The notes under the pieces: generated by a model
The model's input: only the letters and a program-made list of their open reading frames with translations
What the model was told of the DNA's origin: nothing
Database searches by the model: none
Shown: piece after piece, positions 58,566 through 64,000 of the stretch
How positions within the stretch are numbered: position 1 is the stretch's first letter
How the letters are laid out: each line of letters starts with the position of its first letter
Program-made: the position numbers and the translations under genes
Assembly (NCBI GenBank): GCA_002432195.1
Contig: DJGG01000132.1
Span: 34,077 to 98,076, forward strand
Length of the DNA: 64,000 bases
Reading direction: 5' to 3'
Source of the DNA: Desulfobacteraceae bacterium UBA5852
Lineage (GTDB): Bacteria > Desulfobacterota > Desulfobacteria > Desulfobacterales > UBA5852

Positions 58566-58805
58566 ATGTCGTATTTCAATGCGGACCAACAAGATCACAT
58601 AAGAAGCCTGGCCAAAATTCCGCCCGAAAAAAGGTGCTGGTGCGGGTGGTATCCAGCGGGAAAGTGCGAGGCCGGGACCAAATGCCCGCCAAACAAAACG
58701 TGCGCCGACAAGATGGCCGCATGGTGCCCGGAGTGCCACAGCGCCCCAATGAATTTCGGGGCAGGCGAACTCGTGCATCGTGTCGGGTGCTCGCGTAAAC
58801 CATAG
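58566..58805 (+). CDS. Cys-rich small protein
   Basis: 79 residues with about eight Cys and several His (RCWCGWYPAGKCEAGTKCPP, WCPECHSAPMNFGAG), so it probably folds around two zinc ions. GGGGGAG precedes the ATG. No family recognised. It is one of five small Cys-rich proteins in this operon. Confidence 0.65.
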   Translation: MSYFNADQQDHIRSLAKIPPEKRCWCGWYPAGKCEAGTKCPPNKTCADKMAAWCPECHSAPMNFGAGELVHRVGCSRKP

Positions 58806-58832
58806 CCGCCCAGAGCGGCGGGGAGGGACACC

Positions 58833-59144
58833 ATGTACGTCGGACAAACGACCAAAGCGCAGCTTCAGGACCGGCTTCCCCCCTGGCGGTGGGTGGCCGT
58901 CGAAATGACCCCCCAGGACATGACTTCGGCCATCCTGCGAGCCGGGACGATTGATCCCCATGCCGGCATGCGGCGCCTGCATACCGAGTTGGCCAACATC
59001 GCCAAGGAGCGCATCGGCTACCGGTCGGATGTCCCCAGGGCATGCGCCGTGGCGGCGGGCCGCCCGCGGGGCGCCGTGGAGACCCCTGGCACAACCGTCT
59101 ACCTCGACCGCCGGCCGAAGAGTCTGCTCCTGAAACAGTTCTGA
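58833..59144 (+). CDS. Small early protein, unknown
   Basis: 103 residues, GGGAGG before the ATG. It reads MYVGQTTKAQLQDRLPPWRW, followed by a helical part and a basic C-terminus. No named family. Confidence 0.6.
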   Translation: MYVGQTTKAQLQDRLPPWRWVAVEMTPQDMTSAILRAGTIDPHAGMRRLHTELANIAKERIGYRSDVPRACAVAAGRPRGAVETPGTTVYLDRRPKSLLLKQF

Positions 59145-59156
59145 AGGAGGGGGGCC

Positions 59157-59306
59157 ATGCCGGTTTTCACCTACACCTGCAAGAACTGCAATCGCCGCCT
59201 GGGCACCGACCGCCCGGATCTGCAAATCTGCATCCGGTGCGGCGGCATCTATGAGAAGCGCGACGATACGCCGAGGGTCAAGGTTTCGGAAGCGCGGCCG
59301 TCGTAG
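59157..59306 (+). CDS. Zinc-ribbon microprotein
   Basis: 49 residues, AAGGAGG upstream. Two Cys pairs (YTCKNCNRR and ICIRCGGIYEK) make a minimal zinc ribbon. Possibly an RNA polymerase- or DNA-binding modulator; not recognised further. Confidence 0.65.
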   Translation: MPVFTYTCKNCNRRLGTDRPDLQICIRCGGIYEKRDDTPRVKVSEARPS

Positions 59307-59445
59307 GCACCTGCGTACGCCTCCAGGGGTCGCCGGCCGCCGATAACCCAGCCAACAAAGGGCGCTCCGGGTGCGCGGGTGGAGCAACCATTACGGAAAG
59401 CGACCCACGCGGCCAAACCAATTGCCGAGAAAGGGCGGGAAACTG

Positions 59446-59550
59446 ATGGACTTCAAGGCGGCCTGGGTGATCATCCTACTTGCGGGAACAGTCTGCGCTG
59501 TGGTCCTATTAGTTACGCTGACCATTGTGGCGGTAGCCAAGCACTTCTAA
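59446..59550 (+). CDS. Membrane microprotein
   Basis: 34 residues: MDFKAAWVIILLAGTVCAVV and a further hydrophobic stretch ending AKHF, so nearly all of it is one membrane helix. AAAGGGCGGG lies upstream. It is real only if that weak site is used. The 139 bases before it hold nothing else I can support. Confidence 0.45.
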   Translation: MDFKAAWVIILLAGTVCAVVLLVTLTIVAVAKHF

Positions 59551-59572
59551 CCAGGGAGAAAGGAGGCAGATC

Positions 59573-59938
59573 ATGACCGAGGAACCCATGCCCTATGAAG
59601 CCGCAGCACAGGAAAAGGTGCTCGTTCTCGAAGACATCGGCCTGCGCGTGCGCCACAGGGTGGTCAACGGAGTACAATTGACCACTGTCGAGGATGAAGA
59701 CTGCGAAGAACTGTTTTCCATCCGCGGACGTCACCTTACCAGAGTCGAAGCCAGGGCCTGCTATTCGGCTTACGGGAATGGTTTTGCCCGAGGGAAAGCC
59801 CAGGGGTTGGATGAGGCAACGGAAAAATTCCTGGCCCCCATTCGGCTAATCGGCCGGGCCCTGGGGGACGGCTTGGGAGAAAGCAAGGTCTCCGATGCTC
59901 TCTGGAATGCTTTGGACAACTTAAGGGCGGTGCGGTAA
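59573..59938 (+). CDS. Early protein, unknown
   Basis: 121 residues, AAGGAGG before the ATG. Acidic, helical C-terminal half (GFARGKAQGLDEATEKFLAP). No motif recognised. Confidence 0.65.
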   Translation: MTEEPMPYEAAAQEKVLVLEDIGLRVRHRVVNGVQLTTVEDEDCEELFSIRGRHLTRVEARACYSAYGNGFARGKAQGLDEATEKFLAPIRLIGRALGDGLGESKVSDALWNALDNLRAVR

Positions 59939-60001
59939 CGATGAGTCCCATCATCAGGCCCACCTATCGGGCACGGGTAGGCCCTAAAAGAAGAGTTGTG
60001 C

Positions 60002-60007
60002 TATTAT
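60002..60007 (+). promoter_or_regulatory. Possible extended -10 promoter before the lipoprotein gene
   Basis: TGCTATTAT (59999-60007) fits an extended -10 element. No -35 is seen. The lipoprotein gene starts about 50 bases on. An own promoter would allow expression in the lysogen. Confidence 0.3.
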
Positions 60008-60058
60008 TGCAGGGTCATGAAGGCGGCTTCTGAACTTCAACCCAAGGAGAAAAAGACC

Positions 60059-60499
60059 ATGAGAAAGTTGTCCTGCGCCGTCGTCGTCTTGGCCCTGTTG
60101 CTGATCGGGTGCGCATCAAGCCTCGTCGGACAAATAGTGGCGCCCTATAAGCCTGATTGGTGCCTGGTGAACTACACCTTTCCGACATCCTGCGCGGTGA
60201 ATTTGCAGCACTTCGAAATCCCCTTTCGGGTCGACCGGGTCGCCGGCGAGCCGGATACCTATATGGTCGAGGGAGCCCTCGATGCGACCAAGGGCGAATT
60301 GCGGAGCTGGACCAGGGTATTGATGTGGCAGAGCAGCTTCAGGATGCTGGTGGTCTCCCATGGGAGAGTCGTGGAGGACATCAGCTTTATGCCGCGAAGA
60401 GAGGAGCTTTCCCAACCGCTGCCCTTTATGGTGAAATTCCGGACTGACAAGGAAATCGAGGCCATCGGATTCAAGTACGATATCAAGATGCAACAGTAG
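60059..60499 (+). CDS. Lipoprotein (exclusion or lysogenic-conversion candidate)
   Basis: 146 residues from ATG at 60059 with AAGGAG upstream. MRKLSCAVVVLALLLIGCAS is a lipoprotein signal with the lipobox LIGC, so lipid attachment at Cys18 is expected; the next residues AS favour the outer membrane. The mature domain is about 125 residues, beta-rich, and has no known family. A lipoprotein in an early phage operon, followed by its own hairpin, recalls superinfection-exclusion lipoproteins that block receptors, but this is inference. Confidence 0.78.
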   Translation: MRKLSCAVVVLALLLIGCASSLVGQIVAPYKPDWCLVNYTFPTSCAVNLQHFEIPFRVDRVAGEPDTYMVEGALDATKGELRSWTRVLMWQSSFRMLVVSHGRVVEDISFMPRREELSQPLPFMVKFRTDKEIEAIGFKYDIKMQQ

Positions 60500-60509
60500 T
60501 CGGGGCACC

Positions 60510-60539
60510 CTGCCCCGGGTCGTCGGGGGCCCGGGGCAG
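60510..60539 (+). terminator. Perfect hairpin after the lipoprotein gene
   Basis: CTGCCCCGGG (60510-60519) pairs base for base with CCCGGGGCAG (60530-60539) around a 10-base loop, 11 bases after the stop. No T-run. It may isolate the lipoprotein transcript from the genes downstream. Confidence 0.5.
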
Positions 60540-60556
60540 GCCCTGGAGTTTGCAGC

Positions 60557-60760
60557 ATGGCGAATCCCTCCTTCTTGGAAAAGATCGACCTCTACAACCG
60601 AATTTCGGACGCTCTGGAGGGCATTCCGGGCGTGGAGATTCGTCTGGAGCTGGAAGGCCCTGGGTCCGGCATCAAAATCATGTGCCACGATCTTCGGCAG
60701 CGCACCCGGATATTCACCGCTATCCAGGCGGTGATGACGGGGGGAGGAATACATGGGTAA
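60557..60760 (+). CDS. Small early protein, unknown
   Basis: 67 residues, GGAG upstream. Compact alpha/beta (FLEKIDLYNRISDALEGIPG, GIKIMCHDLRQRTRIFTAIQ). Its stop overlaps the ATG of the next gene. No family recognised. Confidence 0.6.
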   Translation: MANPSFLEKIDLYNRISDALEGIPGVEIRLELEGPGSGIKIMCHDLRQRTRIFTAIQAVMTGGGIHG

Positions 60761-60950
60761 GAGCGAATTTAAGTGGCGCTGCCCGATCTGTTCCGGAGGG
60801 GAAGACGACTGCGTGTGCCCCGATTGCCCCGAGTGCGGGGAACGCGGGAATCCTATCTGCTACCGGGAGCACGGCATGATGGTGAGCGACTTCCAGCGGG
60901 CGCACAAGGAAGCCGTCGAGGCGTCACATGCCGAGGGAGGCGAGGATTGA
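60753..60950 (+). CDS. Cys-rich zinc-binding small protein
   Basis: 65 residues. Cys pairs in WRCPICSGG, DDCVCPDCPECGE and NPICYREHG suggest two zinc sites, then a short helix. Overlaps the preceding gene by eight bases. No family recognised. Confidence 0.62.
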   Translation: MGKSEFKWRCPICSGGEDDCVCPDCPECGERGNPICYREHGMMVSDFQRAHKEAVEASHAEGGED

Positions 60951-61093
60951 TCCCCGGTGCAACCAAGGGCCGGGGGGCTCCTGGGCGGGAGAAGACCGTG
61001 TTTTGCGCGGCCCCTCTTCGGCGCCCTGGCGGACGCCTGGGCAGGCTGCTTACCCGGAAGGGCTTTTTACTACAAGGCGAAGGGGGCGGACAA

Positions 61094-61279
61094 GTGCCAG
61101 CCGCAAAAACCCGGTGGACCCATGTGTTTGCGTGGAGCAACAACCCGAAACGGGCGCAGCTGCAAGGGCGGCGCTGCCGGATCGTGGCGGCTGGCAAGAT
61201 GGGTTCGTGCCTCGTTGAGTTCGAGGGCGGCGGCCGGGAGATCATTTCCTTCCGGGCGCTAAAGAAGATCCACGCATAG
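61094..61279 (+). CDS. Small early protein, start uncertain
   Basis: 61 residues from GTG at 61094, after GGGGGCGG. The sequence WTHVFAWSNNPKRAQLQGRR, then a strand ending VEFEGGGREIISFRALKK, is a common small phage protein pattern. The frame is open further upstream, to TTG at 60947. An alternative frame from GTG near 60957 also has coding character over its first half (FARPLFGALADAWAG), so the layout of 60947-61093 is unresolved. Confidence 0.5.
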   Translation: MPAAKTRWTHVFAWSNNPKRAQLQGRRCRIVAAGKMGSCLVEFEGGGREIISFRALKKIHA

Positions 61280-61293
61280 GCAAGGGGGCAACC

Positions 61294-61488
61294 ATGGCGA
61301 TCTGCAAGGGCTGCGGAGCGCGGATTGAGTGGCTGACCATGGAGGAATCCGGGAAGGCCATGCCCGTCGATGCCAATCCGGCCAAGGTGGTGGTCGATGT
61401 TGGGCCCGGCAAGGGCTATCGGTTGGTCAACGCCTGGACGCCCCATTGGGCCACCTGCCCCAAAGCCAAGGAGTTCAAAAAGCCCTGA
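61294..61488 (+). CDS. Small zinc-binding protein next to integration genes
   Basis: 64 residues. MAICKGCGARIEWLTMEESG with a CxxC pair, then WATCPKAKEF with a His-Cys pair, the pattern of small phage zinc proteins. Its stop overlaps the ATG of the excisionase-like gene. Confidence 0.65.
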   Translation: MAICKGCGARIEWLTMEESGKAMPVDANPAKVVVDVGPGKGYRLVNAWTPHWATCPKAKEFKKP

Positions 61489-61739
61489 TGTTGCAGTATG
61501 CCGACATCACAGCCTTGGCTGATCAGGTGGCCCGGATGGTGGCCGACCGTTTGGCCGCTGGCTGCGCCCCGGGCCGCTGGCTTACCCTCAAGGAAGCCAT
61601 GGCCTACGCCAAAGTTCGCTCCAGAGACACCATGATGCGCTGGATCGACCAAGGATTCATCTATGCTTTCAGACGCTCCGGCGAGTGGATCGTGGACCGT
61701 GAGTCCATCGACGCCTGGTTCCTCAGCGAGCGGGATTGA
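61488..61739 (+). CDS. Excisionase-like helix-turn-helix protein
   Basis: 83 residues. A winged helix-turn-helix of the MerR/excisionase type spans residues 30-80 (RWLTLKEAMAYAKVRSRDTM, MRWIDQGFIYAFRRSGEWIV). It lies 33 bases before the integrase start, the usual place of xis. It would direct integrase toward excision by bending the attachment-site arms. An alternative is a control factor for int. Confidence 0.72.
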   Translation: MLQYADITALADQVARMVADRLAAGCAPGRWLTLKEAMAYAKVRSRDTMMRWIDQGFIYAFRRSGEWIVDRESIDAWFLSERD

Positions 61740-61772
61740 CACCGATTGCCGAGATCTGGCATGGAGGCATTC

Positions 61773-62819
61773 ATGGGCATCGGTGACCCCCGCATCTGGA
61801 CTGACCCCAACAGCGGCATCCACTATGCCTTGTGGCAGGAGGATGGTCAAACCCGCCGCAAAACGCTGCGCACCCGCGACCAAAGGATCGCGCAGCGTCG
61901 CCTGAACAACTTCCGCAGGGACATGCTTGCCGGCCGCGTCCGGACCATTGCCACAGGCCCGACAGTGCTCCTGGACAAGTTCGTCAAGGAATTCCTGGAG
62001 CATATCGAGGCCCGGGTTTCGGACGGCGCCTACACGGTCTACGCGAACGCCTTAGCTAAAGCTCAGTCCTGCTGGGGCAACCCCCCCATGCGTCAACTCA
62101 CGGGTCGCCACGTCGAGCGCCTGCAAACCGATCTGCTCAAAGCTGGCCTGGTGCCAGCCACCGTCAACAAGGTGATTCGTCACCTCAAGGTGGCCTTGCG
62201 GGCGGCCATCCGTTGGAAATACATGCCCCCCGTGGTTGAATGGCCGCCCATGCTCAAGATCCCCAAGCGAATCCGCTACCTTACCGCCGAGCAGATTCGA
62301 GCGTTGCTCTCAGCCATCGACGACCCGGAGTTTTATGACGTGGTCCTGCTGGCGCTCTACACCGGGCTGCGTTCGGGGGAGATCCTGCGCCTTAAGTTTT
62401 CCGATGTGGACAACCCACAAGGGTTTCTGCGCATCTCAGCCAAGCAGAAAAACCGGATCGAGTCCCGTATCCCCATCAACACCACAACTCGAACGGTTTT
62501 GGAGCGCTGCGCGGCCAGGCGACCAGGCATGAGCACCATCACCCGCTTCTCCTGCCTCACCTGGGTGAGCCAAAAATTTAAAAAGTACGCCAGGGAGGCG
62601 GGCCTTGGCAGTTTCCGCTTCCACGACCTTCGGCATACCTTCGCCAGCCACCTGACCATTGCCGGGGAGGGAATCCGTCAGATCCAGGAGCTCATGCGCC
62701 ACGAGTCCCTGGCCTCGACCATGGTCTATTCTGACCTGGCCCCGGAATCCCTTCGAGCCCCGTCCGAACGCCTTTCCTATGGCCCCCTGCCGGCCCCAAA
62801 AGCGAAGGGGCGGCGATAG
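61773..62819 (+). CDS. int: Tyrosine recombinase integrase
   Basis: 348 residues from ATG at 61773, chosen for GGAGG five bases upstream; starts at 61746 and 61761 are possible. Domains: arm-binding N-terminus (about 1-65), core-binding SAM-like domain (about 70-150), catalytic domain (about 165-345) with the first Arg in YTGLRSGEI (about 198), HDLRHTFASHL (about 284-287, His and Arg) and Tyr in STMVYSDLAPE (about 318). All catalytic residues are present. Its stop is about 64 bases from the attR tRNA fragment, so it very probably made this junction. Confidence 0.94.
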   Translation: MGIGDPRIWTDPNSGIHYALWQEDGQTRRKTLRTRDQRIAQRRLNNFRRDMLAGRVRTIATGPTVLLDKFVKEFLEHIEARVSDGAYTVYANALAKAQSCWGNPPMRQLTGRHVERLQTDLLKAGLVPATVNKVIRHLKVALRAAIRWKYMPPVVEWPPMLKIPKRIRYLTAEQIRALLSAIDDPEFYDVVLLALYTGLRSGEILRLKFSDVDNPQGFLRISAKQKNRIESRIPINTTTRTVLERCAARRPGMSTITRFSCLTWVSQKFKKYAREAGLGSFRFHDLRHTFASHLTIAGEGIRQIQELMRHESLASTMVYSDLAPESLRAPSERLSYGPLPAPKAKGRR

Positions 62820-62876
62820 TGCCACCCCCTGCAAATTTCATTAGAGCGAGTTTTAAATGCAATGATTACAGTACTA

Positions 62877-63659
62877 TTATCCGGATTTTAAGTCCCTTGC
62901 GTCTACCTGTTCCGCCACCCGGGCCCGTCGGTCTGTGGAGGACTGCTGGCTTTTAGCGGCCGGCCGCCCATCTGTCAAGGTGCCCGCCGACGGCTCCGGA
63001 TCGGCGTGCGGGCGGATGGTCAGGGCATGCAGGACGCCATGGCAACGGCAGGCCGTGGCCACCAGGCAAGGGCCGCCGCCCGCCGATTGCGCGACCGCCT
63101 CCCGGAGATCCTGGGGGGGGTAGCCGCCGACTCCGGGGGCGAGTTGGCGGCTGCGGATCACTACCAGCGTCCACCCCGGATGGTGCTGCCGCTCCAAGAA
63201 GGGACCAATCTCCACGGGTCGGGGGCGACCGGTGACGGTGCAATGGGTCTGGGGCTCAGGGCAGTCGTCGGGGCAGCGGTGGCGCGCAACGCTCACGTAA
63301 ACCGCGCCCTCCTGTCCGTGGATCACCACGGGGATCCCGGCCAGCAACGCCTCAGGCACCTCCGCCGGCCCGGGGATCACGCGGGTTCCCAGTTTTCGCC
63401 GAAGCCATTCGTAGGCCAGATGACGTGGCAGGGCGGGAACGATCCAGGCAGGTCCGCCGGAAGGCGGCAGATTGCGGATCAAAAAGTCCACGCCGTCGCA
63501 TGGCGCGACGCGGTAACCCTCGGCCGCCAAGCCTTGGAGGGCCATTTCGTCCCGGTCCACGATCAGCAGCTTTTCCCGGCCCCAAAGCGCCCCCAGGCGA
63601 TGGGCCGCCAGGCGTCCAAAGCGGCCGGCGCCGATGATCCAGATGCGTTCCGGGTGCAT
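62877..63659 (-). CDS. Host Rossmann-fold (TrkA-N-like) protein running into the tRNA fragment
   Basis: 260 residues from ATG at 63659. The N-terminus is a nucleotide-binding Rossmann fold (RIWIIGAGRFGRLAAHRLG with GxGxxG, then KLLIVDRDEM), like NAD-binding domains of potassium-channel regulators and dehydrogenases. The middle has a Cys/His-rich part (RHRCPDDCPEPQTHC) that could bind metal. The last 14 residues (VAEQVDARDLKSG) are a translation of the tRNA-Leu gene, and the TAA stop is in phage DNA. In the uninserted chromosome the frame would read further into the tRNA. The natural end of the protein is thus unclear. Confidence 0.65.
   Translation of the reverse strand: MHPERIWIIGAGRFGRLAAHRLGALWGREKLLIVDRDEMALQGLAAEGYRVAPCDGVDFLIRNLPPSGGPAWIVPALPRHLAYEWLRRKLGTRVIPGPAEVPEALLAGIPVVIHGQEGAVYVSVARHRCPDDCPEPQTHCTVTGRPRPVEIGPFLERQHHPGWTLVVIRSRQLAPGVGGYPPQDLREAVAQSAGGGPCLVATACRCHGVLHALTIRPHADPEPSAGTLTDGRPAAKSQQSSTDRRARVAEQVDARDLKSG
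62881..62924 (-). tRNA. Truncated tRNA-Leu(UAA) at the right junction (attR)
   Basis: Read on the minus strand, 62924 to 62881 gives the 5' 44 bases of tRNA-Leu: acceptor strand, D-arm, and anticodon arm AGGGA-CTTAAAA-TCC with UAA in the anticodon position. After TCC the expected CTT is replaced by GG and phage sequence. So only a 5' fragment remains here, still next to its host promoter region. It matches 1-22 exactly over the part visible there. Confidence 0.85.
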
Positions 63660-63839
63660 GTCCTAAGCTTGTGTCCCGTTCCCGGCAGCCACGCCCCGCC
63701 GGCGATGCGGGCTGCCGGCATGCGCTTGGCGCTCGGCGGGCCCATGCCGCCGGGGCCTGCTGGGCGGCGGGTGGCGCGCTGGAGCGCGGCCCGGTGGGCC
63801 CAACTTGTCAAACCGACGGGCATTTGTTAAGGAGGCGCC
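63660..63839. other. Host intergenic region between divergent genes
   Basis: 180 GC-rich bases with no frame I can support. They hold the start region of two divergent genes; no clear promoter boxes are seen. Confidence 0.4.
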
Positions 63840-64000
63840 ATGCCGCTCCACGTCACCAACGCGCCTCTGATCCTGGCCTCCCAGTCCCCCCGCCGGCGGT
63901 ACCTGCTGCAAAAAGCCGGCCTGCGGTTTCTGGTCCGCCCCAGCGATGTGGACGAAAGCGGCTTCATGGTCTCCGATCCGGCCGGCGAGGTCCAACGCCT
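63840..64000 (+). CDS. maf: Maf-family nucleotide pyrophosphatase, cut by window end
   Basis: The first 53 residues only, from ATG at 63840 with GGAGG four bases upstream. The motif LILASQSPRRRYLLQKAGL is the Maf/YhdE signature, followed by FLVRPSDVDESG. The family hydrolyses non-canonical or canonical nucleoside triphosphates to monophosphates and is linked to septum formation control. It is a host gene outside the prophage. Confidence 0.93.
   Translation, partial: MPLHVTNAPLILASQSPRRRYLLQKAGLRFLVRPSDVDESGFMVSDPAGEVQR

Larger units (their letters stand above)
1..62924. mobile_element. Integrated podovirus-like prophage in tRNA-Leu
   Basis: A complete-looking temperate phage lies between two copies of the 5' part of tRNA-Leu (1-22 and 62903-62924). 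It has a tyrosine integrase at its right edge, divergent XRE regulators, replication and recombination genes, a full terminase-portal-capsid-adaptor-nozzle-fibre-internal-protein set and lysis genes. The single 38-kb minus-strand late operon and the absence of tape-measure, tail-tube and sheath genes point to a short-tailed virion. No transposase is visible. Two AT-richer islands, 529-2032 and 40469-46973, are in the opposite orientation to the late operon and look like acquired cargo. The left boundary lies at or just outside base 1, so the left attachment core may be longer than seen. Confidence 0.93.

Overview
The window is almost entirely one integrated prophage of about 62.9 kb. It lies in a tRNA-Leu gene of a GC-rich bacterium. 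The host resembles a proteobacterium or Desulfobacterota-type organism, but only about 1 kb of host DNA is visible, so this is weak. The first 22 bases (5' end of a minus-strand tRNA-Leu) recur at 62903-62924, where 44 bases of tRNA run up to the anticodon stem and then break into phage DNA. A tyrosine recombinase (61773-62819) and an excisionase-like gene sit beside that right junction. Host DNA to the right carries a Rossmann-fold protein gene and the start of maf.

Layout from left to right. 1-2033: AT-rich left end with a degenerate tRNA-Arg-like half, candidate integrase arm repeats and two plus-strand genes for membrane-anchored helical proteins (cargo). 2134-40144: one long minus-strand late operon. 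Read from 40144 leftwards it encodes terminase small and large subunits, P22-type portal, scaffold, N4 gp56-type major capsid protein and decoration protein, then head-tail adaptor, nozzle and fibre proteins, then internal virion proteins and a 4596-residue polyvalent protein, and last the lysis genes. There is no tape measure or tail tube gene, so the virion is probably podovirus-like. 40469-46973: AT-richer plus-strand cargo with a ribbon-helix-helix protein, Vsr, two m5C methyltransferases and a 1091-residue restriction/N6A-like protein. 47073-51073: an IHF/HU gene, then a leftward replication operon (VRR-NUC nuclease, SSB, helicase-loader-like protein, initiator with internal iterons). 51129-51954: divergent XRE regulators around an operator-rich gap. 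52645-61739: rightward early operon (DUF2303 protein, PD-(D/E)XK exonuclease, annealing-protein candidate, HNH, ASCH, many small Cys-rich proteins, a lipoprotein), ending in xis-like and int.

The most unusual things are these. Four consecutive virion genes (head-tail adaptor, nozzle, and two fibre/tail proteins) each begin with a clear Sec-type signal peptide behind a good ribosome binding site. A complete 143-codon gene with its own ribosome binding site is nested in another frame of the giant polyvalent gene. The restriction enzyme has NPPS where active N6A methyltransferases have NPPY/F/W, and it is paired with two m5C methyltransferases and Vsr. The leader of the IHF/HU gene has a decayed copy at the far left, so both cargo islands end at the same sequence.
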